The notes: a model not told the origin generated them from the letters alone. DNA of 64,000 nt from Lysobacter_K koreensis (GCF_042677045.1 NZ_JBHTIH010000003.1:1-64000), one strand, 5' to 3'. Counted from the first letter of the stretch, positions 22,618-32,034 are shown. Made by a program: numbers and translations.

Positions 22618-23395
22618 CGTGCAGGGCCACGCGCAGCACCCGGCCGGGACCGGCCTTGAGCACAGCTCCGGGATCGCCCGCGGCCAATGCATCGAACAGC
22701 GGCAGCATCGGCGCCATCGCGTTGCCGCGGGCGTGGCGCGCCAGCGGTCCATCGGCGCGCACCGGTTCGCCGTCGTCGAGGCCGATCGTGATCCGCGGCG
22801 CGCCCGGCCGCGGCGTGCGCGCCAGCACCAGCGCCGCACCGAGCAGGCCGTCGCTGCGGGAAACCTGGGCCAGCGGTCCGGCCGAGGCGCTGTCGTAGGC
22901 GACCAGCAATATCGCCTGCGCGCCGGTCGCCAGCTGCACCATCGCGTCGAGCAGGCCCTGGGCGAAGCTCGCGTCGTAGGCGCTGATCGCGGTGGCCGGC
23001 TGCATCGCACCGGCACCGATGGTCCAGTAGCCGGCCGCGGCGTTGTGCACCGAGTTATGGAAGCGCGTGGGCGACACCGACAGCGGCGTGTCGGCGAGCG
23101 CGGCGCACATGTAGTCGGTGATCGCCAGGTCGCCGTGGGTCGAGGCGAACACCGACGGCAACGAGGCTGGCGCGCGTCGCGCGGCGTTGCACGCGGCCAG
23201 TGCGACCTCGAGTGCGACCGCGACCGATTCGGGCGCGCGGCGGCGTTCGTTGGGCGCGAGCAACTGCGGCGACGGCCGCGCCGGCGCGTCGCCGGGCAGG
23301 GTGGCATCGCGTGCGAACGACCGCGCCGCGTCCCACGACGGCAGCCCGTGGCTCCAGAAGCCGATGCCTTCGATGCTGGCCTGCAGGCGGCTCAT
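22610..23395 (-). CDS. Beta-ketoacyl synthase-like subunit (chain-length-factor type, ApeC-like)
   Basis: 261 residues, the short Ketoacyl-synt_2 form. It keeps parts of a thiolase N-terminal half (SVFASTHGDLAITDYMCAALADTPLSVSPTRFHNSVHNAAAGYWTIG), but where a ketosynthase has its catalytic Cys this protein has a sequence without it (GAMQPATAISAYDASFAQGL). It therefore probably pairs with the full ketosynthase encoded just upstream and sets chain length. ATG 23395 overlaps the ketosynthase stop by four bases. Confidence 0.86.
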   Translation of the reverse strand: MSRLQASIEGIGFWSHGLPSWDAARSFARDATLPGDAPARPSPQLLAPNERRRAPESVAVALEVALAACNAARRAPASLPSVFASTHGDLAITDYMCAALADTPLSVSPTRFHNSVHNAAAGYWTIGAGAMQPATAISAYDASFAQGLLDAMVQLATGAQAILLVAYDSASAGPLAQVSRSDGLLGAALVLARTPRPGAPRITIGLDDGEPVRADGPLARHARGNAMAPMLPLFDALAAGDPGAVLKAGPGRVLRVALHDA

Positions 23396-24675
23396 GCGGC
23401 GCGGCCGAACAGCAGCGAGCAGTTGTTGCCGCCGAAACCGAAGGAGTTGTTCATCGCGTAGCGCAGGCCGTCGGCGCGCGCGTTGTCGAAGCGGATCTGC
23501 GCGCCGCACACCGGGTCGCGGGTGGCGCTGTTGAGCGTGCCGGGCAGCTCGCCGTGCTCCAGCGCGAGCAACGCGACCACCGACTCGACGATCCCCGCCG
23601 CGCCCAGGGTGTGCCCGGTCCAGCCCTTGGTGGAGCTCGCGTGCAGGGTGTCGGGGAACACCGCCGAAATCGCCAGCGCCTCGGCGTGGTCGTTGGCCGG
23701 GGTCGCGGTGCCGTGCAGGTTGAGGTAGCCGACCTGGGCCGCGTCGATGCCGCCGCGCGCGAGCGCATCGCGCATCGCCAGTTGCGCGCCAAGCCCCTGC
23801 GGGTGCGGCGCGGACATGTGGTGGGCGTCGCTGGACTCGCCGTAGCCGCACAGCTGCAGGCCATCGGCCTCGGCGTCGCGCGCATCGACCCGCTCCAGCA
23901 CCGCGAAGCCGCCGGCCTCGCCCAGCGACAGGCCGACGCGGGCCGCATCGAACGGCATGCACGGCTCGGCCGCGACCAGCTGCAACGCGTTGAAGCCGAA
24001 CAGCACGCTGCCGCACAGGGTGTCGACGCCGCCGACCAGCGCCGCGTCGACCAGCCCCGCCTCGATCAGGCGCGAGGCCTGCGCGAACACCTTGGCGCTC
24101 GACGAGCACGCGGTGGCGACGGTGATGCACGGCCCGCGCAGGCCGCTGACGCGCTGTACGAAATCGCCGAGCGAGTGCGGCGTGTGCACGATCGAGCGGT
24201 CGAGGTCCGCGGCGAAGCGCGGCGTGCCATCGGGACCGGCTTCCAGGCGCGCATAGGCCTCCTCGGTGGCGCCGATGCTCGAGGTCGAGGTGCCGACCAC
24301 GACCGCGACCCGCTGCGCGCCGTAACGCGCGACCACCGCATCGAGCGCGTCGGCGATGCCGTCGTGCTGCAACGCCAGCCACGCCAGGCGGTTGTTGCGG
24401 CAATCCCAGCCGGCCAGCTCGGCCGGCAGTTCGATGTCCTCGAGCCCGTCGACGCGGCCGATCCAGCACGCCAGCGGCTGGCCGTCCTCGACCCGCGGTC
24501 CGAAGTCGTTGCGGCGCAGCCCGCCGCGGCGTTCGCGCAGCGCATCGGCCTGGGCCTGGCGGCCGCGGCCGAGCGCGGTGGTCGCGGTATAGGCGCGCAC
24601 CGCCAGCGGCGCGATCGGCTGCGCGGCGGACGGGGTGTGGGCGGGTGACGCTGGCAGCGACTCACTGGACGACAC
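23392..24675 (-). CDS. Beta-ketoacyl-ACP synthase of the aryl polyene cluster (ApeO-like)
   Basis: 427 residues from a GTG at 24675, chosen because the ATG further upstream (24846) adds only basic, unstructured sequence and no closer ATG exists. Catalytic triad as in KAS I/II: Cys in ITVATACSSSAKVF, His in NLHGTATPANDHAE and His in KGWTGHTLGAAGIVE. It would extend the hydroxybenzoyl starter with malonyl units on the ACP. It opens a left-running operon of five genes all joined by four-to-eight-base overlaps. About 95 bases separate it from the divergent YdcF-like gene; this interval should hold the operon promoter, but I see no clear -35/-10 pair. Confidence 0.9.
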   Translation of the reverse strand: MSSSESLPASPAHTPSAAQPIAPLAVRAYTATTALGRGRQAQADALRERRGGLRRNDFGPRVEDGQPLACWIGRVDGLEDIELPAELAGWDCRNNRLAWLALQHDGIADALDAVVARYGAQRVAVVVGTSTSSIGATEEAYARLEAGPDGTPRFAADLDRSIVHTPHSLGDFVQRVSGLRGPCITVATACSSSAKVFAQASRLIEAGLVDAALVGGVDTLCGSVLFGFNALQLVAAEPCMPFDAARVGLSLGEAGGFAVLERVDARDAEADGLQLCGYGESSDAHHMSAPHPQGLGAQLAMRDALARGGIDAAQVGYLNLHGTATPANDHAEALAISAVFPDTLHASSTKGWTGHTLGAAGIVESVVALLALEHGELPGTLNSATRDPVCGAQIRFDNARADGLRYAMNNSFGFGGNNCSLLFGRAA

Positions 24676-24769
24676 GCGCGGTTCCGGTGGCGGGAGGAAC
24701 CGAAGTATAGCCAGCGCTCCGCGCCGCCAACGCGGCGTAGACTGAACGCCTTCCACCTGAACCACGCGC

Positions 24770-25483
24770 ATGTCCAGCCGCACCGTCCACCGCCTGCGCC
24801 TGTTCGGTGACCGCGACGTGCTGCATGCCGCCGCGGTCGCCACCACCGCCTGCGTGCTCAGCGCCGGGCTGGTCTACGTCGGCTACTTCGTGCACGTGCT
24901 GCGGATCGCACGGCGCGCGCCGTGCGTGCCTGAACGGGGCGAATGCGTGCTGCTGTTCGGCAAGCATGCGCCGCAGGGCCGGATCGACCGTGATTTCGAG
25001 GCGCGCCTGGACCGCGCGGTGTCGCTGTGGCGCGAGCGCCCACCGAGCAGCGTGGTGCTGCTCGGCGGCGGCGCGCTGGACGAACCCAGCGAGGCCGAAG
25101 TCGCGCGCCAGGGCCTGTTCGCCCGCGGCCTGGCCAGCGACGCCCCGCTGCGGCTGGAGGCGCAGTCGCGCGACACCCTGCAGAACCTGCGCAACGCGCG
25201 CGCGATGCTGCGCGAGGGCCTGGTCGAGCCGGGCCTGCACGCCGACGGCAGCCGCCCGCGCGTGACCCTGCTCAGCAGCCGCTACCATCTCGCGCGCTGC
25301 GCGTTGTTCGCGCGCCAGCTGGGCTTCGACGCCGAGCTGTGCGCGGCCGAGCCGGCGCTGCGGGTCGGGCCGCGGATGCTGCTGCGGCTCGCGGGCGAGG
25401 CGGGGTACGTATGCCTGAGCGACATCGGCTCGCGTTGGGCGCGGCTGATCGGGCATCGGCGGATGATTGAACGGGTGAGTTGA
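24770..25483 (+). CDS. YdcF/ElyC-family DUF218 membrane protein
   Basis: 237 residues: one N-terminal transmembrane helix (about 18-42) and a DUF218 domain. Conserved points are VVLLGGGALDEPSEAEVARQGLFARGL, ESQSRDTLQNLRNAR-like EAQSRDTLQNLRNARAML, and TLLSSRYHLARCALFARQLGF. Family members such as ElyC and SanA act in envelope biogenesis; the exact reaction is not established. It is divergent from the ketosynthase operon and is followed by a long intergenic region. Its link to pigment synthesis is only positional. Confidence 0.85.
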   Translation: MSSRTVHRLRLFGDRDVLHAAAVATTACVLSAGLVYVGYFVHVLRIARRAPCVPERGECVLLFGKHAPQGRIDRDFEARLDRAVSLWRERPPSSVVLLGGGALDEPSEAEVARQGLFARGLASDAPLRLEAQSRDTLQNLRNARAMLREGLVEPGLHADGSRPRVTLLSSRYHLARCALFARQLGFDAELCAAEPALRVGPRMLLRLAGEAGYVCLSDIGSRWARLIGHRRMIERVS

Positions 25484-25904
25484 GCGCGCGCTCGCCTTCG
25501 CCCTGTTCTTGTCCGAAAGAAGCAAGAGCAGTTGCCGAAGCAGGATCAAGGGCTTTCGCACGCTGCGCGCGCGAGTCACTTTTGTCCTTGTCAAAAGTAA
25601 CCAAAACCGCCTGCGCCGGACGCTCGCCGATGCGATGAAGCCGCATCGGTCCCCTGCGCTCCTCGAGCAAAGGGTACGGCGCCCAAACTCGCTGCGCTCA
25701 GACAAGGGCGCCTTTTCCCCCTTTGCCCTCCGGTGCTCGGCGAGCTCTACGGCGCGGGTACAGCGAAGAGCCATAGGTCACCAGCAACAGCAACGTCGCT
25801 GGATCCCCGCCTGCGCGGGAATGACGAGCAAAAGAGGCGGCCAGCTGGATGCCGGCGCGCACGAAACGCGGCCGGATCGATCCGGCCGCGTCAGCCCACG
25901 CGCG
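25484..25904. other. 421-base intergenic region built of dispersed repeat sequence
   Basis: No gene with domain content is seen. The stretch around 25570-25625 (AGTCACTTTTGTCCTTGTCAAAAGTAACC in two overlapping pieces) contains the inverted pair CTTTTG/CAAAAG, and the stretch around 25800-25822 (GGATCCCCGCCTGCGCGGG plus AATGACG) is a palindromic unit. From memory both are sequence types found scattered between genes of xanthomonads. Apparent reading frames across it are arginine-rich translation of repeats. Confidence 0.6.
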
Positions 25905-27710
25905 TCAGCGCTTGGCCTTCTGCGCCGGCACGAACTCCTCGCGCACCGCCTTGGCCAGCAGGTCCGGCGGCAGCAGGCCCTGGTCGAGCAGGAAGTCGTT
26001 GAACGCGCGGCGGTTGAACTTGTCGCCCAGTGCCAGCTCGGTCTCCGCGCGCAGCTGCAGGATCCGCGAGTAGCCGTAGAAGTAGCTGCCGGCCTGGCCC
26101 GGCGCGCGCACGGTGTAGCGATCGACCTCCTGCTTGGCCATCGCCTTGGACAGGCCGACCTCCTCGGTCAGCACGCGGGTCGCGGTGGCGCGGTCGATCA
26201 GGCCCAGGTTGAGCATCGGGTCGAGCATCGCGCGCGCGTTGCGCATCAGCCGGAACTGCAGCGCGAACAGCTGGCCGTCGAGCGGCTCGTACGGGACCAT
26301 CTCGGCCTCGGCGTACAACGCCCAGCCTTCGACGTTGACCGAGTTGAACGCGAACAGCGTGCGCGCCAGCGACACGCCGCGCTCGACCATCGCGGTGAAC
26401 TGCAGCTCGTGGCCGGGACGGCCTTCGTGCGCGGTCAGCGTCCAGGCCACCGACGGGAAGTTGAAGTCGTCGTACGCGCCTTCCGCGCCGGCGTTGGGGT
26501 TGCCCAGCGGCAGCACGAACGTGCCCTGCTGGCCGGTGTTGCCGACCAGCGGCGCCGGCAGGAAGTGCGGCGCCGGCTGCGCGGCGCTTTCGGCTTCGCT
26601 GCCCAGGCGCATCTGCATCGGCCGCTGCGGCAGCGCGACGATGTCGTGCTGCGCGATCAGGCGGTCGAGTTCGGGCATCACCTGGCCGCGGTAGTGCGGC
26701 TCGACCTGTGCCGTGGTGAACTGGGTTTTCTTCAACGCGGCGATCACCTCGCGGTAGTCGCTGGCCTTCAGGCCCTTCTCCTTGGCTACCAGCGGCGCCA
26801 GCTGCTGCATCGCCGCGCGGGTTTCCATGTAGCCGACCTGGGCGCGCTCGATCAGCAGCCGCGGGTCGATGTCGATGCCGACCTGCTTGAGCTGTAGCGC
26901 GTAGAGCTCGGCCGGCAGCTGGTAGTCGGTGCGCGTGTTCGGCAACACGGTAGCGCGCGTCCACGCGTTGTAGTCGCCGAGCTGCTTCTCGATCGTGTCC
27001 AGCGCCGGCGTGGCGCCGGCGATCTGGTATTTGGCGAACAGCTCGCGCAGGCCCTTGACGTAGGTCGGCGCGTTCTCCAGCGACTGCTCGACCGCGATCT
27101 TCGTGGGCTTCAGCAGCGCGGTCTCGCCGGCGCGTTCCTCGTAGCGCTGCCGCGCCAGCGTGGTGATCGGGGTGCCGCCGTCGACCATGCCGGCGTAGCG
27201 CTTCAGGCGCGTGAGCGCGAGCGCGCGGCGCTCGGGCGGGGTCTGGTCGCTGAGCAACCCCTGCAGGCCCTGGAACACCAGCTGCGGCGCGTCGAACCAC
27301 GGCTGGGTCAGGCGCTCGTTGACCGCGCTGGCCTCGATCGCGTCGTCGGCGGCCTGGATCAGGATCTGCAGGTCCTGGCGCACGTTGGCATCGCGTTCCA
27401 CCTGCAGTTTGGCCTGCAGCTGCGTGCGTGCGGCCGCGGTCGCGTCGCGGAAGCGCTTGCCGTTGTCCGGGCCGAGGTCGGCGACCTGGTCGTCATAGCC
27501 GGGCACGCCGAAGAACGAGTTCTGCTCCGGCTGGAACGGCCCCTGCGCCTTGAGCAGGATCTGCGCGTAGCCGTTGCTGGTGGTGACCCAGGCCGGTGAC
27601 GGCTTGACCGCCGCGGCTTTGGTCGCGGCGGCTGGGGTGCCAGCTTTCTGCGCGAGGACGGGCAGCGGCGCCAGCAGCGCCAGGGTGATCGCGAGGACGA
27701 GCGGCTTCAT
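25905..27710 (-). CDS. Secreted DUF885-family protein (putative metallopeptidase-like)
   Basis: 601 residues from ATG 27710 with AAGGA upstream. A signal peptide covers about 1-20 (LVLAITLALLAPLPVLAQ). The DUF885 signature TAHEGRPGHELQFTAMVERG (near residue 420) contains the HExxxxH-type motif likely to bind metal, and SVNVEGWALYAEAEM follows with a Glu in the position expected for a further ligand. The rest is helical. Family members are usually exported and are often near peptidases; a role in peptide breakdown is probable but not demonstrated. It is in the same direction as the S9 peptidase gene upstream, 89 bases apart, and may share its transcript. Confidence 0.85.
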   Translation of the reverse strand: MKPLVLAITLALLAPLPVLAQKAGTPAAATKAAAVKPSPAWVTTSNGYAQILLKAQGPFQPEQNSFFGVPGYDDQVADLGPDNGKRFRDATAAARTQLQAKLQVERDANVRQDLQILIQAADDAIEASAVNERLTQPWFDAPQLVFQGLQGLLSDQTPPERRALALTRLKRYAGMVDGGTPITTLARQRYEERAGETALLKPTKIAVEQSLENAPTYVKGLRELFAKYQIAGATPALDTIEKQLGDYNAWTRATVLPNTRTDYQLPAELYALQLKQVGIDIDPRLLIERAQVGYMETRAAMQQLAPLVAKEKGLKASDYREVIAALKKTQFTTAQVEPHYRGQVMPELDRLIAQHDIVALPQRPMQMRLGSEAESAAQPAPHFLPAPLVGNTGQQGTFVLPLGNPNAGAEGAYDDFNFPSVAWTLTAHEGRPGHELQFTAMVERGVSLARTLFAFNSVNVEGWALYAEAEMVPYEPLDGQLFALQFRLMRNARAMLDPMLNLGLIDRATATRVLTEEVGLSKAMAKQEVDRYTVRAPGQAGSYFYGYSRILQLRAETELALGDKFNRRAFNDFLLDQGLLPPDLLAKAVREEFVPAQKAKR

Positions 27711-27799
27711 CGGCAGGGTTTCCTTCAGGAGTCGGGCGAGCATCCCGTTGCGGCGACCGCCGGCCAAGCGCCGAAGGTCACGTCGCCCGCGGGCGTGGG

Positions 27800-30085
27800 T
27801 CAGGGCGCGGGCTTGAGGCAGCGGTCGAAGAACCCCTGGGTGATGTGCAGCCGGTGCAGCAGGTCCTTGCCCTTGAGGCCGTGCTTCGCGCCGGGGTAAG
27901 TCATCAGCTCGAACGGCTGGCCGCGTTGCTGCAGCGCGCTCATCAGCACCGTGGAGTTGCTGAAGAGCACGTTGTCGTCGGCCATGCCGTGGATCAGCAG
28001 CAGCTTCGGCGCATCGGCACCGACCAGACCGTCGACGTGCTCGAGCACGCGCGCGGTCTTGTAGCCCTCGACGTTCGCCGCCGGCAGGTTCATGTAGCGC
28101 TCGGTGTAGTGGGTGTCGTACAGCGCCCAGTCGCTGACCGGCGCGCCGGCGACGCCGCAGGCGTACGCGTCGGGCGCCTGCGCGAGCAGCATCAGGGTCA
28201 TGTAGCCGCCGTTGGACCAGCCGTACACGCCGATGCGCTGGCCATCGACCCACGGCTGCGACTTCAGCCACGCCACCCCCTGCAGCTGGTCGGCGACCTC
28301 GACCGTGCCCTGCTTGCCGTACAGCGCGCCGCCGAAAGCCGCGCCGCGGCGCGGGGTGCCGCGGTTGTCGAGCGAGAACACCACGTAGCCGTGCTGGGCC
28401 AGGTACTGGTTGAGGTCGGGCGCCCAGCTGCGCTTGACGGTCTGCGACGCCGGGCCGCCGTAGACGAAGACCACCACCGGGTAGCGCTTGCGGGCGTCGA
28501 AGCCGGCCGGCTTGATCACGCTGTAGTGCAGTTCGGTCTGGCCGTCGGCGGCGGCCAGGGTGCCGAACTCGATTGGTCTATGCGCGGCCTTGTACGGTGC
28601 GTACGGGTGCGCGGGGTCGGCGAGGTCGTTGGCGAGCAGCGGCGCGATCAGGCTGCCGTCGTTGCGGTGCAGGGTCAGCTGCGGCGGCGTGGCCGGGTTC
28701 GACCAGCTGTCGACATAGACGCTGGCGTTCTTGGCGAACGTCGCCGCGTGCATGCCGTCGGGCTTCGACAAACGCTCGACCGCGCCGCCAGCCAGCGGCA
28801 CGCGGTAGACCTGCATGTCCAGCGGCGAGTCCTTGCCGGCGCTGAAGTAGACCTGGCCGGCGGCTTCGTCGACCGCGAGCACGCTGTCGACCGGCCAGTC
28901 GCCCGCGGTCAGCGCGGTAGCGGTGCCGTCGGCGGCGATGAGATACAGATGCTCGTAGCCGCTGCGCTCGCTGCCCCACAGCAAGCGGCCGTCGGCAAGG
29001 AAGCGCAGGTTGTCGTGCAGCGACACCCAGGTCTTCGCGGTCTCGCTGACCAGGGTGCGTTGCTTGCCGGTCTTGAGTTCGGTCTCGATCAGTTCGAGCC
29101 GTTTCTGGTCGCGCGACTGGCGCTGGAAGGTCAGGTGCTGCGGGTCGCGCCAGTCGACGCGCGCCAGGTAGATGTCGGCGCCGTTAGTAGGCTCACCTTT
29201 GCCCAGGTCGATCCAGCGCGGCTTGGCGCCGGCCTTCGGTGCGATCACGGCGAGCTTGACCAGCACGTTCTTGTCGCCGGCGGCCGGGTAGCGCTGCTCG
29301 ACCACGTCGGTGCGATCGGGGTAGACCTCGTAGCGCTTCTGCACCGGAACCGGGGTTTCGTCGATGCGCGCGAACGCGATCGCGCTGTCGTCGGGTGCCC
29401 ACCAGTAACCGGTGTGGCGGCCCATCTCCTCGTCCGCGACGAACTCGGCGACGCCGTTGCCGATCACCGCACTGCCGTCGAAGGTCAGCTGCGCCGGCTT
29501 GCCGGTCGCCAGGTCGATCACCCACAGGTTGCGGTCGCGGATGAAGCTAACGAAGCCGCCTTTCGGCGACAGTTTCGGGTCGGTGGCGAAACCTTCGCCG
29601 TCGGTGAGCTTGCGCACCGCCTCCAAGCCGGACTTGCGCAGGTCGTACAGGTACAGCTGCCCGCCGAGTGGGAACAGCAGCGACTGCGCATCGGGCGCCC
29701 AGTGGTAGTCGACGATGCCGCTCAGCGCGGCGGTGCGCTGGCGTTCGCGGCGCGCCTTCTCCTCGTCGCTGAGCACTTCGACCCCGGGCAGTACCACGTC
29801 GGCGTCGACCAGCCGCGCGGTCTGGCCGCTGGCGATGTCATAGGCCCACAGGTCGAGGCGGTTCTTGTCGTCGGGCTTGCCGCGCAGGAACGTCACCCGG
29901 CTGCCGTCGGGGGCGATCTTGGGTTTGACCAGGCTCGGCCCGGACAGCGGCGCGTCGCCGGCGAGCGCTTCGAGCGTGAGCTTGCCGGGCGGGGTCGTGG
30001 TGGGCGTGTCGGCGAAGGCGGCGGGCATAAGGCTCAAGGCGGTGAGCGCGACGGCGAGGGCGGGCGCGAAGCGGAGTCGGGTCAT
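27800..30085 (-). CDS. Dipeptidyl peptidase IV-like S9 serine peptidase, exported
   Basis: 761 residues. Signal peptide about 1-25 (ALAVALTALSLMPAAFA). An N-terminal beta-propeller includes the DPP IV Glu block FVADEEMGRHTGYWWAPDDSAIAF, where Glu residues bind the substrate N-terminus. The C-terminal alpha/beta hydrolase has nucleophile Ser in GWSNGGYM, Asp in HGMADDNVLF and His in GAKHGLKG. It would remove X-Pro dipeptides from peptides in the periplasm. Together with the DUF885 gene downstream it suggests a peptide-scavenging unit, in keeping with predatory or proteolytic xanthomonads. Confidence 0.92.
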   Translation of the reverse strand: MTRLRFAPALAVALTALSLMPAAFADTPTTTPPGKLTLEALAGDAPLSGPSLVKPKIAPDGSRVTFLRGKPDDKNRLDLWAYDIASGQTARLVDADVVLPGVEVLSDEEKARRERQRTAALSGIVDYHWAPDAQSLLFPLGGQLYLYDLRKSGLEAVRKLTDGEGFATDPKLSPKGGFVSFIRDRNLWVIDLATGKPAQLTFDGSAVIGNGVAEFVADEEMGRHTGYWWAPDDSAIAFARIDETPVPVQKRYEVYPDRTDVVEQRYPAAGDKNVLVKLAVIAPKAGAKPRWIDLGKGEPTNGADIYLARVDWRDPQHLTFQRQSRDQKRLELIETELKTGKQRTLVSETAKTWVSLHDNLRFLADGRLLWGSERSGYEHLYLIAADGTATALTAGDWPVDSVLAVDEAAGQVYFSAGKDSPLDMQVYRVPLAGGAVERLSKPDGMHAATFAKNASVYVDSWSNPATPPQLTLHRNDGSLIAPLLANDLADPAHPYAPYKAAHRPIEFGTLAAADGQTELHYSVIKPAGFDARKRYPVVVFVYGGPASQTVKRSWAPDLNQYLAQHGYVVFSLDNRGTPRRGAAFGGALYGKQGTVEVADQLQGVAWLKSQPWVDGQRIGVYGWSNGGYMTLMLLAQAPDAYACGVAGAPVSDWALYDTHYTERYMNLPAANVEGYKTARVLEHVDGLVGADAPKLLLIHGMADDNVLFSNSTVLMSALQQRGQPFELMTYPGAKHGLKGKDLLHRLHITQGFFDRCLKPAP

Positions 30086-30258
30086 GGCGAAGGCGGCTGT
30101 GGAACCAGGCCCGAGTGTAAGCGCAGCGCCCGGGCGCCCGGCGGCAAACGCCTGGCGCGACGCCGCGGTTCGACCTCCGAGCGGGACCCATCCCTACCCG
30201 CAGCGACGCATGCCCCTGGATCCGGGCCTTGGCTGGCTGTGGCGCGGGAGCCTCGTCG

Positions 30259-31038
30259 CTAGGCGAGGTACCCGCCGTCGACCGTGAACGCAGCACCGGT
30301 CACGTAGCCGGCGGCCGGCGTGCACAGGAACGCGATCATCGGCGCGATTTCGTCCGGCTGTGCCACCCGTCCGAGCGGGATCAGCTGCAGCATCGTCTTG
30401 AGGATCTTCTCGTTCGAGGTCAGCGCGCCGGCGAACTTGGTGTCGGTCAGTCCCGGCAGCACCGCGTTGACGCGCACGCCCTGCGGGCCGAGTTCCTTGG
30501 CGAAGCCCTCGGTCAGCGACACGATCCCGGCCTTGGTCATCGAGTACACGCCCTGGCCCGGGGCGCTGCGACGGGCGTTGACCGAGGCGACGTTGACGAT
30601 CGCACCGCCGCGCCCGCCGCGCCCGACCCGCGTCATGCGCTGGGCCGCCTGCACCGTCATCCAGAAGTAGCCGCGCAGGTTGACGTCGACGGTCTTCTCG
30701 AAGCTCGCCAGCGACTGTTCGCACATCGGACCGAAGTGCGGGTTGGTCGCGGCGTTGTTGACCAGGATGTCGGGCACGAGATCGCGCGCGTCGAGCGCGG
30801 CGAACAGCGCCTCGATCGCCTCGGGCTCGCCGATGTGCGCGGCGATCGCGGTTGCGGCGCCGCCGTCGGCGCGGATCGAGGCGGCGACCTGTTCGCAGGC
30901 GTCGAGCTGGCGGCTGCTGATCACCACGTGTGCGCCCCAGCCGGCGAGCAGCCGCGCGACCGCCTCGCCGATGCCGCGCGAGGCGCCGGTCACGAGCGCG
31001 GTTTTTCCGGCTAGATCGAACAAGTCGGGCTGTGTCAT
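30259..31038 (-). CDS. Short-chain dehydrogenase/reductase
   Basis: 259 residues, classical SDR: TGASRGIG cofactor motif, NNAA (NNAG variant), Ser in NVASVNARR, Tyr-x3-Lys in YSMTKAGIV, and the C-terminal GYVTGAAFTVDGGYLA. It resembles the human DHRS4 / bacterial 3-oxoacyl reductase type. Divergent from a second SDR gene with 56 bases between starts, so the pair probably shares a control region. Neighbouring acyl-CoA dehydrogenase and kinase genes suggest a role in fatty or hydroxy acid catabolism; substrate unknown. Confidence 0.9.
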   Translation of the reverse strand: MTQPDLFDLAGKTALVTGASRGIGEAVARLLAGWGAHVVISSRQLDACEQVAASIRADGGAATAIAAHIGEPEAIEALFAALDARDLVPDILVNNAATNPHFGPMCEQSLASFEKTVDVNLRGYFWMTVQAAQRMTRVGRGGRGGAIVNVASVNARRSAPGQGVYSMTKAGIVSLTEGFAKELGPQGVRVNAVLPGLTDTKFAGALTSNEKILKTMLQLIPLGRVAQPDEIAPMIAFLCTPAAGYVTGAAFTVDGGYLA

Positions 31039-31094
31039 GGTGCAGGCCTGGGCAGGGTGTCCGACCTAGGATGCCGCATCGGCGAGGCGACGAC

Positions 31095-31889
31095 ATGGCG
31101 GCACGCAGGGTCCTGATCACCGGCGCGGGCAGCGGCCTCGGGCTGGCGCTGGCGCAGCGCCATGCCGCGCGCGGCGACGCGGTGGCCTGCGTCGACCTGG
31201 ACGGCGAGCGAGCGCAGGCCGCATGCGCGTCGCTGCCCGGCAGCGGCCACGCCGCGTTCACCGCCGATGTCGGCAGCGATGCATCGATGGTGGCGCTGCG
31301 CGACGCGGTGCTGGCGCAATGGGGCGGGGTCGACGTGCTGGTCAACAACGCCGGCATCGCCAGCGGCGGCACGTTGCTGGAAAGCAGCATGGCCGAATGG
31401 CGCGAACTGCTCGAGGTCAACGTGCTAGGCGTGGTGCGCGGTTGCCAGGCGTTCCTGCCGGGGATGCTCGCGCGGAAGTCTGGGCGGATCCTCAACATCG
31501 CCTCGTTCGCGGCGCTGGCCGGCGCTCCGTCGATCATGAGCTACGGGGTCGCCAAGGGCGGCGTGCTGACGTTGTCGGAACAGCTGCGCGCGGAGCTGCA
31601 CGGCAGCGGCGTGGCGGTGTCGGTCGCGTGCCCGGCGTTTTTCCAGACCAACCTGCTGCAGAACTGGCGCGGCAGCGAGCGCATGAAAGGCCACGCCGCG
31701 AAGATGATGACGCGCAGCGCCGACACGCTCGACGATGTTGCCGACAAGATCTTCGCCGCATCCGGGCGCGGCCAGTTCCTGATCCTGCCGACCCGCGGCG
31801 TGGCCGCGCGCTGGCGCGTGCGGCGCTGGTTCCCGTCGCTGTATTTCCGCCGATTGATGGCGCAGGTCGCGCCGCGCGCCTCGCGATGA
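31095..31889 (+). CDS. Short-chain dehydrogenase/reductase
   Basis: 264 residues from ATG 31095. TGAGSGLG cofactor motif, NNAG, Ser in NIASFAALAG, Tyr-x3-Lys in YGVAKGGVL. After the core, a C-terminal section (NLLQNWRGSERMKGHAAKMMTRS...RWRVRRWFPSLYFRRLM) is typical of SDRs acting on lipophilic substrates and may contact the membrane. An upstream in-frame ATG at 31071 gives a slightly longer form. It leads a same-direction group of four genes ending at 35346, interrupted by a repeat. Confidence 0.9.
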   Translation: MAARRVLITGAGSGLGLALAQRHAARGDAVACVDLDGERAQAACASLPGSGHAAFTADVGSDASMVALRDAVLAQWGGVDVLVNNAGIASGGTLLESSMAEWRELLEVNVLGVVRGCQAFLPGMLARKSGRILNIASFAALAGAPSIMSYGVAKGGVLTLSEQLRAELHGSGVAVSVACPAFFQTNLLQNWRGSERMKGHAAKMMTRSADTLDDVADKIFAASGRGQFLILPTRGVAARWRVRRWFPSLYFRRLMAQVAPRASR

Positions 31890-31917
31890 CGCTGGCGCCA
31901 GCGGCCTGCCCGGCAGC

Positions 31918-31992
31918 AGCGGCTTCAGCCGCGAGTTTTTTCTCGAGCAAACGTCGTACAACGCAAGAGCTCGCGGCTGAAGCCGCTCCTAC
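31918..31992. repeat. Inverted pair of AGCGGCTTCAGCCGCGAG repeats
   Basis: AGCGGCTTCAGCCGCGAG (31918-31935) and CTCGCGGCTGAAGCCGCTCCTAC (31970-31992) are inverted copies with a 34-base spacer that contains a T-run. The unit is related to the pair at 38967-39033, where the core reads GAGCGACTTCAGTCGCGAC. It may act as a stem between the SDR and the next gene. Confidence 0.8.
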
Positions 31993-32034
31993 AGGAGCTG
32001 CGGCTGCAAATGACAATTTCGAAGGAGTCGCACG

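Noticed and set aside
25509..25904. Possible gene in the gap after the YdcF-like gene
   Set aside because: Translation is of dispersed repeat sequence and continues antisense to the DUF885 gene; no ribosome site or domain.
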